Below, in pieces: positions 52,118 to 61,382 of a stretch of DNA of 64,000 nt. The DNA lies in assembly GCA_018806915.1 (NCBI GenBank), contig JAGKQI010000089.1, positions 62,001 to 126,000 on the forward strand, read 5' to 3'. The notes beneath the pieces were generated by a model. The model was not told the origin of the DNA and made no database searches. It saw nothing but the letters and a program-made list of their open reading frames with translations. The stretch is from Phytophthora colocasiae. Its lineage: Eukaryota; Oomycota; Peronosporomycetes; Peronosporales; Peronosporaceae. Position 1 is the first letter of the stretch. The number at the start of each line of letters is the position of its first letter. The position numbers were made by a program, and so were the translations under genes.

Positions 52118-54181
52118 TTACGCAGCTTGACGTGGGTGCAGATCGTCTCGAGTGAGCATAAGGCTTTGAGCGACGTTCCGCATAACCCACTGCACCTCAG
52201 CAGGACCTTCGAGTTTTGGTACCCGTGCGAAACAAATACTGTCGTCTGCAGTAAAAGGAGGCGTGTTTTGGATATCATCATCAGCTTCTTCGCTGCTGAA
52301 AGCGCTTTGAATCTCAGTATTCTGCTCCTCGTTTTCGCTCATAAACTCGTCGTCTGCGTATTCAATCACCTCAGCATCTGCATCTTCAAAGTCGTCACTA
52401 TACTGTGTTCCGCTCTGGTCAAAGAAATCGGATGAGCCATCGCTGTAAAAATTCTCTTCAGCTTCGTATTCACTCAACGAAGTATCCTCAGACGCGTCAT
52501 CATCATCACTATCTGCGTCCAACTCCAATTCACGCAGCATGGAGCTTTCACTAAGTGACGGCGCCCCTGTGTCTTCTGAACTGGCATCGTCGAATGATAC
52601 GGTTGACAATTCCAGGACGCCTCCACTGTCCTGCAAGTCTGTTATTGGTCGAGTTGGTTGTGTGGGGTTCGACCACCCGGAATCTTCGTTAGCTGGCGTT
52701 CTAACTCGCCCAGCCCCTCTCACTCGTACTGGTCGCGTCTTGCTGTCCTTGGAGGATGTTTCTTTCGGGCCGTAGTAAATCTGCAAGCTGTCTATGCATT
52801 CGTCGCTGTACTCACTCTGGAAATTCGGATTCATCATCTCCTCAGCTTCCGCGTGGAAGTGCGAGTCGTCGTCATCATCGTCTTCTTCCTGTGTTTTGCC
52901 ATTGTTTACCTCTCGCCCCCATGCGACTTGGTTTTTAGCTCTCTGAGGCTCCTTTTCTATCGTATTTGGATGTGGTTTCTCCTCTGTCACAAGGGGCTCT
53001 GGTGTGGTGCTTCGTTCTGGTAGACGGAAGCTTAGCTGCGACTCCTCCGATATACTCAAATCAAGTGCCTCCAGTTCATTGCGGACGTCTGCATCGTCCT
53101 CTTCATCGAAGCTTTTAACGGACATCCACTGGATTGGGGCTACTGGGGCCGCCTGGGAATTTGTTGATTGACCTGATCCTCGCAATCTCCTCTTCTCTCC
53201 GGACGAACGACGTGCTGACAGGTTCTTCGGGTGTAATCGGCGTCTTCCTGCCCCTGAAGCAGAGCCGTGTTGCGGCCTTCGAGCTACAGGGTTGATCACC
53301 TTCACTTTGAGAGAACCACCTGAAGCCATCAGTCCCTCCATGTGACGTCGAATATATGGCATTGCAAAGATCTGCTTCATACTGGGCCTTCGTTCGGGAT
53401 CTTTATCCAGCAACTTACGCAGTAGATCAGAGACCTCGTGGTCGTAGTGAGGAGGTATCGGGGCGAAGTCTTGCTGGACGATTTTTAGGATGAGAGTGAG
53501 AATATTGGGGGCGTCGAAGGCGTGACGCAATGCGAGCATCTCGTACAGAACGCAACCTAGAGACCACACATCGCTCGCGTACGAGTAAGGTTTGCTCTCG
53601 CATACCTCTGGGCTCATGTAGTAGGGAGTCCCCACTACAGTTTTGGCCTGGTCTAAAGTTGAGTCCAGCGTCTTGGCAATGCCGAAATCTCCTAATTTCA
53701 CGACGTTTTCGGTCGTGAGGAAGACGTTGCTAGCTTTTAAGTCTCGATGCAGCACGCGTTGATCGTGCAGATATTTGATAGCCATCGCCATCTGAACGAA
53801 CCAATCTAGCACCTGACTGATAGGGAAATATCCTCTAGAGTCCGTCGGGTCATTAACTGGAGAAACGAATTGTTCTCGGGTGATCTGCTGCTGCTTGATC
53901 TTCCCAGCCAAATCTCCACCGTCACAATAGGCCATGACAATGTGCAGGACGTTGTCCACCACGAAGTTCTCCATGTACTCGACCACGTTCGGGTGCTTGA
54001 GCTTGGCCAGTAGCTCCACCTCGCGAAAAGATTGGTCTTTCTCCTTGGCAGATAGCAGCTCCATTGGAATCTTCTTGACTACGAAGCGGTCGTGCAAACA
54101 GTTTGGACCTCGCACCTGCACCAGGTGAGCTGAGCCATAGCTGCCTCGACCGATACACTTGATTTCCTCAAAGCGGTGCAT
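52118..54181 (-). CDS. NEK-like protein kinase with long acidic tail
   Basis: Single exon, 687 residues from ATG 54181 (MHRFEEIKCIGRGSYG). The frame is open to 54274 but only with a GTG start. Kinase motifs: GRGSYGSAHLV, Lys in FVVKKIPM, HRDLKASNVF, DFGIAKTL, GTPYYMSPEV, DVWSLGCVLYEM. The start MHRFEEIKCIGRGS and activation segment place it with NIMA-related kinases. The catalytic domain ends at about 280. A basic patch (GRRRLHPKNLSARRSS) and a 350-residue acidic Ser-rich tail follow. NEKs act on centrosomes, cilia and the cell cycle. The stop is 106 bp from that of convergent MPI. Confidence 0.85.
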   Translation of the reverse strand: MHRFEEIKCIGRGSYGSAHLVQVRGPNCLHDRFVVKKIPMELLSAKEKDQSFREVELLAKLKHPNVVEYMENFVVDNVLHIVMAYCDGGDLAGKIKQQQITREQFVSPVNDPTDSRGYFPISQVLDWFVQMAMAIKYLHDQRVLHRDLKASNVFLTTENVVKLGDFGIAKTLDSTLDQAKTVVGTPYYMSPEVCESKPYSYASDVWSLGCVLYEMLALRHAFDAPNILTLILKIVQQDFAPIPPHYDHEVSDLLRKLLDKDPERRPSMKQIFAMPYIRRHMEGLMASGGSLKVKVINPVARRPQHGSASGAGRRRLHPKNLSARRSSGEKRRLRGSGQSTNSQAAPVAPIQWMSVKSFDEEDDADVRNELEALDLSISEESQLSFRLPERSTTPEPLVTEEKPHPNTIEKEPQRAKNQVAWGREVNNGKTQEEDDDDDDSHFHAEAEEMMNPNFQSEYSDECIDSLQIYYGPKETSSKDSKTRPVRVRGAGRVRTPANEDSGWSNPTQPTRPITDLQDSGGVLELSTVSFDDASSEDTGAPSLSESSMLRELELDADSDDDDASEDTSLSEYEAEENFYSDGSSDFFDQSGTQYSDDFEDADAEVIEYADDEFMSENEEQNTEIQSAFSSEEADDDIQNTPPFTADDSICFARVPKLEGPAEVQWVMRNVAQSLMLTRDDLHPRQAA

Positions 54182-54611
54182 TTGGGATTCAAGCGTCTCC
54201 TTAAGATCGTCAGCAGCTCTCGAGAGACAAGTGAGTGTATGCGTCTCTGACGCAGAGAACCAAGGGCCTGACACCTCGATGCACTGGGGAGATCTACTAA
54301 ACTAGAAGTGTCGATTGCAGGAAGGTCGCCCGTTTCGCAAGAGTGGACCACACCTGCACTCACCCAAATCTAGGATATCCTAGACTCGTCGAAGGTGACT
54401 GACTGCTGCTGTTCTACCTGCATGTTGATACCAAGTTCATAGGTCACTGTGTACATCTTCCATACGGCATCTCTGTATTGATGATACTTCAGCAACACCC
54501 CCTGCTTTTTTCTCTCTTGCTTTTTGATGATGTGAGGGAAGGTGGTGGCCCTCTTGGCGGCGTCGGTTCCAGTTTCGTTGCCTCGCTCACGTTGAGGGTC
54601 GTATCCCTTAA
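54182..54611. other. Upstream of the NEK-like gene, with an unassigned coding-like stretch
   Basis: 430 bases. The part 54370-54609 has an open minus-strand frame described separately. A perfect 14-bp palindrome CTAGGATATCCTAG lies at 54370-54383. The remainder 54182-54369 is probably the kinase 5' UTR and promoter; an extra 5' exon cannot be excluded. Confidence 0.5.
54370..54609 (-). other. Open frame without a start, possible last exon or gene fragment
   Basis: On the minus strand the frame reads KGYDPQRERGNETGTDAAKR, then FPHIIKKQERKKQG, LKYHQYRDAVWKMYTVTYEL, and ends at TAG 54370-54372, about 80 codons. The composition looks like real protein, not chance sequence. There is no good ATG, and upstream it meets the NDUFS5 stop (54612). 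It could be the last exon of an alternative NDUFS5 transcript, or a relic of another gene. No family recognised. Confidence 0.35.
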
Positions 54612-55021
54612 TTAATGCCCACCGCCGTGTCCGTGGTCATCGCCATGGCGAGCAGCCGCCGCCTCCTTCTCCTGTTGAGTGATCACGACGTTCATGCGGG
54701 TCAACTGTCCACACAAAGCCACAGAGGCAATAAATGTGAGTCAACCATACCAAAAGCAATCGCAGCTGAAACTCAAGCTTATCGCACCTCCTTCCTGTGG
54801 TGCAGGCACTCTAGGTAGTCCTCGACCTGCTTGCCGCACTGGCCAGAGTACTCTGTGTCCTTCTGCATTTGCGGTCATAACCAACAGACCTCAGTTAGAA
54901 ACAGAAACCAACACCGTCACTCGTGAAAAGCTAAAAAGAAGCGTACGCTGCACTGCTCCACACTCTTCCAGAACTGGTAGCACCGGCCCTCGCGGCCCTT
55001 GAATCCGAAGCCTGACGACAT
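54612..55021 (-). CDS. NDUFS5: Complex I subunit NDUFS5-like (twin CX9C)
   Basis: Exons are 55021-54947, 54862-54788 and 54704-54612, 80 residues. MSSGFGFKGREGRCYQFW opens the protein. Two CX9C motifs are exact: CYQFWKSVEQC and CGKQVEDYLEC, forming the CHCH hairpin oxidised by Mia40 in the intermembrane space. NDUFS5 is a complex I accessory subunit. The tail is His/Gly-rich (ARHGDDHGHGGGH), perhaps metal-binding. All three exons are too short for ordinary ORF scans. Confidence 0.85.
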
Positions 55022-55214
55022 TCTGCTGCTGTAATTCCTCCCTGGCAGATTTGGGCGGCTATCGAGGCTCAGCTGTACCTCCAAAACGGAGTCTTTTTTC
55101 AGCCAATCAGCATAGACCTTTCAAAATGAGCTTAGTGAAAAATATCAATTTTTTGGTCATGACCAGGGTATACAAACAGCGAGTCTAGTAGTGCCCGATC
55201 ACACCCAAGTCACA

Positions 55215-55700
55215 AAATTATTCGAGATACTAGAGACTTTCAGAAGCCCTGGAAAATGAAAATCACGTAGTGAAAAACACGTGGCAGGATACCGCTTGTT
55301 GACTAAGGGTTTTCGGTACGAAAGGCCGCTTCAGGTTTACCGGGAAAAATAAACCCGTGACAAAATCACGTAGTCTTCCCCAATAGAGGCAGCCTTAGAC
55401 ATCAATGGCACTCTTCCACTACCAGCTCTTCACTCTCATGAGCCTCACACAGCTCATAAGCGCATGGCCCGCTCATTCGGGTAGATATTCCATCCGGGCC
55501 TTTCATTAGGACGGGCATCCGAGGCCTGCAGCTTCCGCACTGAAATCCGGTATCGTTACCCCGTAGCAAGGGTGCTCGGCACGGGATTTCGGAATCGAAA
55601 AACACGTGGGAGGGGTCGCGCTAAAAATAGATGACTGCGCTACGTGATTATGACTACGGGTTTTTGCAATTTCCGGGGCTTCTGAAAGCCTCTAATTATT
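55215..55700. mobile_element. Candidate MITE with inverted ends
   Basis: The left end has GACTTTCAGAAGCCCTGG and AATCACGTAG; the right end carries, in reverse complement, GGCTTTCAGAAGCCCCGG and AATCACGTAG. Inside, ACACGTGG and AAAATCACGTAG recur. Arms are about 85-90% alike by eye. No target duplication was fixed. Confidence 0.45.
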
Positions 55701-55917
55701 CCATTCTTGAAATAAAAAATAACAACAGGCAGTCCTCTCATCTCCAACAATCACTTCGACGCAATAAGGTGCCATCGTCAGTGCAGAACCTTACAAGAGC
55801 TGTTCTGTATCGCTTCTTCGTGCCAACTATAAGACGTCGTAGAGCAAGGAGGTGTGAACAGACTGCTAATCGCTCTCAACAAAAGAGCGCAGGTGAACGT
55901 GCTAACCAACAAGACGG

Positions 55918-56190
55918 TGTGATGCCAGCCAGGGAGAATACTACAGCAGGGAGATGACCCCGTATAGCCCAGCCACAATTTCCCTGGACGTTCCAAGTAT
56001 GCGTACGTTGTGTCTATTGCTACAACTGTGAATTAACGATGACCTTGTGTGTGTTAGGAGATGGCAGTCAGGGAGAAGACTACAGCAGCAACTACAGCCG
56101 AGACACAACCGCCATGGACGATCCAAGTAAGAGTACAGTTTGACAATTGCTACTACTGTAAATTAACGGTGGTTTTTGTGTGTGTTTAGC
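55918..56190 (+). repeat. Duplicated exon-like unit, two diverged copies
   Basis: Copy 1 (from about 55918) and copy 2 (from about 56057) each contain CAGGGAGAA, TACTACAGCAG or GACTACAGCAG, GGACG(A/T)TCCAAGTA, then a matching intron-like stretch with AATTAACG and TTGTGTGTGTTAG. Both keep a frame of the form D-x-SQGE-x-YS ending at a GTATG or GTAAG donor, and the intron-like part ends in TAG acceptors. This suggests tandem duplication of an exon plus intron of an unidentified gene. Confidence 0.45.
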
Positions 56191-56334
56191 TTCAGTATGT
56201 TTTGTGTAAGCGATTTTCACAACGTGCAGCATTGAGGTGCAGAGCACGAGATACTGTGCGCAACAAATTCAAAACGAGCCGCGTATTTGCCTAACGGCGT
56301 GAGCGTTTGTAGGTATGTTATGTGAATTATATTT

Positions 56335-57543
56335 CTACAAGCTATCTAAATACTCACGAAATCTGACGAAACTGTTCTGCTCCTTGTAGGCGATGAGACC
56401 CGCCTTAATGTCGTCGGCGAATCTCCTTATTTTCCTCCGTTGTCGACGACTCTCGAAGAACGCTACCACTTCATGTTCAGCAATACAGGGCTCTTCCTGT
56501 TTTACTAATTCTATCGCGTTGTACAGTGGCTTGCGACGACAGTAAAATTGAGTGTCAGAGTATTTTTTTCTCCAAAGTGTCCCGAATTGATTCTCCATCT
56601 CTCTTACAGAAGGGAGTGGCGGGAAGCCGGTGCTGTACTCTTGCCAAGCAGCAGTGACAGTGTCAATTTGCCGCGACATTCGGAAGTCAGGACACACTGA
56701 TGCTGGTTCAGGTACGTCTGACTGCTCATAATTTCCAGTACTAGTTACGCGAGTGTGTGGGTTACTAATGTTGGAAATGTCGAAGTTGTTGCAGGATTGC
56801 GTGTTGGATGCCTCTATGGAGACGTGTGTGTTTTCGGCCTGTAGCCGGGTTCCCATTGCAACTAGCGTCTCTCCAAGACGCAACTGAATCTGCTCTTTAT
56901 GCGATTGAGCCGACGCTTTGATTTCAGAGGTTAGTCGCTCGAACCCACTGTTAATATGTTGGAATAATTGGGCTGTTGTTGATCTCAACTCCTTTATGTC
57001 CTCAGATACGATTGGCATGGCTTGTTGTAGGAGCAAATGTTCAGGATGCTGAGTTGTCGTTACAGTCTGCAGAAGTTCGTCCCGGAAAGCATGAAACAAG
57101 ACACTGCTGAATATTGGATGCAGGAACAATGGGTGTGTGTAGTTCATATTCATCAAAATGACGACGTCTTGTAGAATAACAACTCGCATGTATCGCAATA
57201 AATCGACAAAGCTTTTTCCGGCGATTTCGCGACCTCCAGCTAGCATAACCTTTTCCGATTCGTCCAGGTTAGGAAATATCATCGCTTGTAAGTCTAGTGG
57301 AGATTCCAAGAGTGACCGGGGGATGTAATATCGATTTGCTTCTGGACCAAAGCCGGCGAGAACTCGGAGACAATCAAATGGGATTACGTGATTTGCATAA
57401 GCTCCATTCCTGCTCTTTGTTGCCCAGTGACCTTGTTTATCGACGGATTCGGCTGATGCACCGCCTGATTCAGCAGTTGCAGCTTGCTTTCGGCCTAGTT
57501 GGGTTTTGATTGTGCTTTGGACCCCAATTAAACTATATCGCTT
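56335..57543 (-). pseudogene. Crypton recombinase C-terminal part with GCR1_C domain
   Basis: This frame is open from 57543 to 56335 (402 codons) with no Met near its start, because a frameshift near 57540 separates it from the core. The first 80 residues hold TQLGRKQAATAES, DKQGHWATKSRNGAYANH (likely nucleophile Tyr) and LRVLAGFGPEANRYYIPR. A helical linker follows. The C-terminus is a GCR1_C domain: DFRMSRQIDTVTAAWQEYST, PSVREMENQFGTLWRKKYS, CRRKPLYNAIELV. The residue before LGRK is Gln, where a catalytic His or Lys would be expected; this is tentative. Confidence 0.7.
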
Positions 57544-58510
57544 TCAATGCTGAGTACTGCTTAGGGTACGTCGATTGGATCGTGGGTCCCGCGCCTTTTA
57601 GCACGAAGATTGGGTACCAGTGTTCTTGTTTACTGAAGTCTGGCCAGGGCTCGTCGCCAACATGCCACCGATGAAAAAAGTAGAGAGCCAACGCGCTAAA
57701 TGGACAGCGTTCTACATTTTTGTGTCTCATCAAAGCAGTCTCTTCGACGTTTCCGTACTGATTTTTCTTTGATTTCCTCCACACAGAACGCAGTAGACTG
57801 GCACCACATACACCTTCGTTTTCGTAGACAATGAGGCCGATATGAGGTAAGCACAAGCGTCGTATGTTGTCTCCACGAGATGACAAACCCAACGAGAGCA
57901 AAACATCTGCACGATGACGAAGCCCTTCTTCGGTGCCGCAATTGAACATTTCATCTACTATTCTTTGAACTGTCGATTCACTGAACGTTGCATCCACCAT
58001 TGTCTTTTCACCAGCATCTTGAAATGTGTCAGCTTCATGTTGTACCGTAGCCACTTTTTTTGCTTTAGCAGCTCTTTGACAGTATTTGGCCGAACCGGTT
58101 GACGGATATTCGTTCCTAAACTAAATTGCAGCCTCCACAAATCCATTATTGCGTTAACATACGCAGCTAGGGTCGAATGACCGATTATCAACATCAGCGT
58201 CGCTACGTGTAGACGTATCACCAGAATCTGAAGACGTACATCCAGTATCAGATTTACGTTTCCTTCCGCGTTTTCGGACATGACGGTTCTGTATTGACGA
58301 GAGAAACAGCACCATCTTTGACTCGTTGACTAGCTCGTCGCTATAGCCTTTGCTCTTCATCCATTCAAGAAACTCGAGCGCTTTTGGAGAGTAGAGAAGT
58401 GTTGTAGCGTTAGGTCTTTGAGAATTTCTCGTAGCATGAACACGAAGTACGGCTTCTTTTTCCTGTAGTGCAAGTTGAATGGCCTGTTCGTTGTGTGCAG
58501 CCAACAGCGC
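57533..58510 (-). pseudogene. Crypton recombinase, N-terminal and core part
   Basis: The frame from about 58510 runs to FDPSCVC and stop at 58154, but homology continues one frame over as LAAYVNAIMDLWRLQFSLG. At an A7 run near 58060 it returns to the first frame as ATVQHEADTFQDAGEKT and goes on to the stop at 57533. Ndc10_II signature: RHRADVLLSLGLSSRGDN with the catalytic-type Arg, then a Lys-rich strand (WRKSKKNQYGNVEETALMRH) and WYPIFVLKGAG. Two indels make it non-functional as read. Confidence 0.7.
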
Positions 58511-58970
58511 AGCGGCACTTGATGCTGGGTGGGTAATTACTCCTGTGCATTCGTATCACGAACGACCTACGTTAGACCTACTCTGGAAGTGAATTGAAGT
58601 CGTATTCGTACCATTGATATTACGGCAGGACTGCTGCTCGGACATAATTCCCAGTTTCTTTTGCACTTGGCATTGCTTTTTTTTACTGTTTTGGAAAATT
58701 GCTATTTATACTCGGTCACAAAACTAATAGTGACCGTGGTCACAACCCTATGACTGTACAAAATATTTATTTATTATTTCTTTTTCATCCAATCACAACA
58801 TTTATAGTTTTGACCAATGGCGGGTAGTGTTTATGCGCCAACGGCTTGACAGTCTCAGTTGATTACAGCGAAGGGAAGTTGTCTCTTGCCCATCGGCGGC
58901 CAATGCCGCAGTGCCATCATGGGTGCAAAGCAGGATTTTACCACACTTCGAGCAGCTCCGCCTTCCAGAT
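58511..58970. other. 5' region of the first PAP2 gene
   Basis: 460 bases after the Crypton core. GGTCAC/GTGACC words cluster at 58714-58719, 58730-58735 and 58738-58743. A CCAAT box lies at 58814-58818 about 150 bp before the start codon. No gene is seen. Confidence 0.5.
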
Positions 58971-59834
58971 ATGCGTCTCAGCCGACCTTCGAGCCCCCTG
59001 GCAGCTTTGCTGGCCCTTCTCGTCTTCGCTGCCGCCGCTCAAGCCAAGGACGCGCCTTGCTCGTCGCCTGAGGAATGCTGCTCGCTCTGTGGTGACGACT
59101 CGGAACGCTGCGCCCGTGGCCCGTGCAGCATGAACATGATCACACGCACCTTCTTCAGCATCAGCGCACCCACCGACAGCGTCGGCTTCTGGGACGTCGT
59201 CTTCTCCTTCTACGGCATGGTGCCGTACCTCGTGCCAATTGCACTCGCGCTGGAGTTCATCTTCCATCGACGAAGCTGGACGCGGCTGTTCGCCTTCCTC
59301 TTTATCCCAATTGTAGCCATCATCAACGCTGTTATTCTAGTCAAGAGTCTGGGCGAGTGCAGTGAGTGCGATCGTCCGTGCGGTAGCTGCGTCTCAAGCA
59401 ATGGCATGCCGTCGGGCCATGCCACGAATGCCATCGGGCTGTGCCTCTGGATGATCCTCGAGACGCTGCTGGGTGTCGGCAAACAGTGTTCCGTGGCAAC
59501 GAAGGCAGCTACGTGCGCGGGTCTCGTGCTGCTTTTCGTTCCCGTCCCGTACAGCCGCATGTATCTGGGAGACCACACGGACTTGCAGGTTGGCATCGGA
59601 AGCGCCGACGGGGTCGTGTTTGGTCTTGCCTACTTCTTCGTACTCCGCTATGTGGTGGGGAGACGCCTTCCTGGCGCCACCGATCGCATGAAGCAGGGCC
59701 GACTCCAGTTCCTGAAGATGCACAACGACTTTTACGTCGTGGATGAAGATCGCTCAACTACACTAGCGCCACTCATGAACTCGGGTAACCAGTACGTCCG
59801 CTCCGAGTCGACGGAGGACGCAATAAAGGAGTAA
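58971..59834 (+). CDS. PAP2-family membrane phosphatase, copy 1
   Basis: Single exon, 287 residues. ATG 58971 gives a signal sequence (RLSRPSSPLAALLALLVFAA, cleavage near AQA-KD). A cysteine-rich lumenal segment follows (ECCSLCGDDSERCARGPC). PAP2 motifs 2 and 3 are intact: NGMPSGHATN and PYSRMYLGDHTDLQVG. Motif 1 (KX6RP) is altered to a longer, Cys-rich KSLGECSECDRPCGSC. About five hydrophobic helices. PAP2 enzymes remove phosphate from lipid phosphates or polyprenyl diphosphates; the substrate here is unknown. It is a tandem pair with the gene at 60312, about half identical by eye. Confidence 0.82.
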   Translation: MRLSRPSSPLAALLALLVFAAAAQAKDAPCSSPEECCSLCGDDSERCARGPCSMNMITRTFFSISAPTDSVGFWDVVFSFYGMVPYLVPIALALEFIFHRRSWTRLFAFLFIPIVAIINAVILVKSLGECSECDRPCGSCVSSNGMPSGHATNAIGLCLWMILETLLGVGKQCSVATKAATCAGLVLLFVPVPYSRMYLGDHTDLQVGIGSADGVVFGLAYFFVLRYVVGRRLPGATDRMKQGRLQFLKMHNDFYVVDEDRSTTLAPLMNSGNQYVRSESTEDAIKE

Positions 59835-60311
59835 TTGTAGTAAAATACACAGGCAGATGAATACCACGATGTCATAAGGTTACAGCATAACGCGCTGTAG
59901 TAATTGTTTGCCCAACAGCGACGTTGACGCCGATACATGAGACATGCCTGTCGATAAAAAGAATCGGTACCCAAAAATTGCTCGATTGGGCAACTTCAAC
60001 AAGACCATACCTTCGAGCGACTTACCAGTTGAGCAGGTATAAAATGAGAACTTACACTGTGAATCTCGCTTTCTTACTGCTGTCTAACTCGGTCAGGGAT
60101 CACTGGTTCAAGTATTTGTCAGGGATCACTGGTTCAAGTATTTTACAGGTGAGAGTTGATCCATTGCAATGGGTCCTCATTACCCATTCGTATCCGGTCC
60201 ATGTCCAAATGGGTCTGCGTAATCATTACGTGCCCAAGGTCCTCTGACTCCTAATTGCCTTCACTCTGCAATTTGCCACGAGATCGTCGCAGCTTCCTCT
60301 CTTCGTCCACT
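59835..60311. other. Intergenic region between the two PAP2 genes
   Basis: 477 bases. An exact 26-bp direct repeat lies at 60092-60117 and 60118-60143 (core GGGATCACTGGTTCAAG). The last 150 bases should hold the second gene's promoter. Confidence 0.6.
60092..60143. repeat. Exact tandem duplication of 26 bp
   Basis: Two identical head-to-tail units, containing GTCAGGGATCACTGG and TTCAAGTATTT. A recent duplication, possibly doubling a promoter site of the second PAP2 gene. Confidence 0.75.
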
Positions 60312-61247
60312 ATGGCGCCGTCACCCTCCGTCCGTTGGCTCCTTCTCCTCAGCGCAGCCGCTTCCCTCTCTTCCTTCGCTACGGCCAACACCGACAGTGA
60401 TGACGACAGCGTCGACTACGTGCGCTGTACGACGTTCGCGCAGTGCTGCGAGATGTGGGGCGAAGACTCGAAGCGCTGCGAGCGCGGACCGTGCACAGGC
60501 ACGTGGATCATGCGCAAGTTCTTCTCACTCAGCATGCCGCTGTACAGCGTCACGTTCTGGGAGGTTATCTGCACAGTCTACAGTATGGTGCCGTACCTGG
60601 TGCTCATCACGATCATTGTGGAGGCGCTCCTGCGTTCACGCTGCTACACGCGCGTGTTCGCTATCCTGTTGCCGATCATCCTCACGGTACTCAACACTGT
60701 GATCCTGGTCAAGGTCCTGGGCGAATGCGACGAGTGTCCGCGTCCTGCAGGCTCGTGCCTCGTCAGCAACGGACTGCCGTCGGGTCACGCCACGAACGCC
60801 ATTGGATTGTGGATCTGGCTCGTGCTAGAAACCATCGTGGGCGTCGGTCACCGCGTTCGTCGATGGTCACCTCGTCACAAGGCTGTTGTGGTCTTTTTTG
60901 CCACTCTAGTGCTGACGCCTGTGCCTTACAGTCGCTACTTCCTTGGCGATCACACGGCGCTGCAGGTCGCGATCGGATCAGCAGACGGGCTCGTGCTTGG
61001 CGTCGCCTACTTCTTCTTCATCCGGTGGCAAGGCATGCACCGAGCTATCGACGCCCTCGCACGTGTTGTATCGCGCTACCTTAAGTTCGAGATCAAGGAC
61101 GACTTCTACCTGACCCCCAGCCAGACGACAACAGCATCTGGGGACGACGCTACCATTGCGGATGACAGCAGTGAAAGTGAAAGAACTGGAGCCAACGCGG
61201 CCCACGGTGTGGACAAGGAGCTTCAGACGCCTTACGTCCAGGCATAA
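60312..61247 (+). CDS. PAP2-family membrane phosphatase, copy 2
   Basis: Single exon, 311 residues from ATG 60312. A signal sequence (SVRWLLLLSAAASLSSFATA) is followed by the shared Cys segment (QCCEMWGEDSKRCERGPC). Motifs: KVLGECDECPRPAGSC, NGLPSGHATN, PYSRYFLGDHTALQVA. It differs from copy 1 mainly in a longer Ser/Thr-rich cytosolic tail (SQTTTASGDDATIADDSSES). Both copies keep Asp/Phe/Tyr-rich DFY after the last helix (DDFYL, NDFYV). The same enzyme class, with an inferred shared origin by tandem duplication. Confidence 0.82.
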   Translation: MAPSPSVRWLLLLSAAASLSSFATANTDSDDDSVDYVRCTTFAQCCEMWGEDSKRCERGPCTGTWIMRKFFSLSMPLYSVTFWEVICTVYSMVPYLVLITIIVEALLRSRCYTRVFAILLPIILTVLNTVILVKVLGECDECPRPAGSCLVSNGLPSGHATNAIGLWIWLVLETIVGVGHRVRRWSPRHKAVVVFFATLVLTPVPYSRYFLGDHTALQVAIGSADGLVLGVAYFFFIRWQGMHRAIDALARVVSRYLKFEIKDDFYLTPSQTTTASGDDATIADDSSESERTGANAAHGVDKELQTPYVQA

Positions 61248-61382
61248 CTTACCCCCAATAGAAAGCAATGTACCTATATCAAACGAACAAGTTTCATACT
61301 CGAGCACGACCCTATTTAGAGACCAAGCAAATTTAAGTTTCCATGACGGGAGGAAGGTGGCAACAGGTCTAAGACGGGGAGC

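Larger units (their letters stand above)
55022..56334. other. Repeat island without a firm gene
   Basis: 1.3 kb that holds a small element with inverted ends (55215-55700), a duplicated exon-like unit (55918-56190) and little else. A short minus-strand frame at 55402-55605 has several Cys (QCGSCRPRM, CAYELCEAHES) and may be a relic of a transposase zinc-binding part. No intact gene. Confidence 0.5.
56335..58510 (-). mobile_element. Degenerate Crypton (tyrosine recombinase element)
   Basis: The minus strand holds, in order, a helical N-terminal domain (SPKALEFLEWMKSKGYSDEL), an Ndc10_II-like recombinase core (LRHRADVLLSLGLSSRGDNI, CPFSALALYFFHRWHV), the C-terminal recombinase part (GRKQAATAESGGASAE, NGAYANHVIPFDCLRVLAGF) and a GCR1_C DNA-binding domain. 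This order is known from fungal-type Cryptons. At least three frame changes break it. Element ends cannot be set because Cryptons have no long terminal repeats. Confidence 0.75.

Noticed and set aside
54182..54274. Longer N-terminus of the NEK-like kinase
   Set aside because: The extension needs a GTG start. ATG 54181 gives the family-typical MHRFEEIKCIGRGS opening.
58971..61247. Secreted RxLR or CRN effectors
   Set aside because: The PAP2 genes have signal sequences and cysteines but no RxLR-EER or LFLAK motif, and they clearly encode membrane phosphatases.
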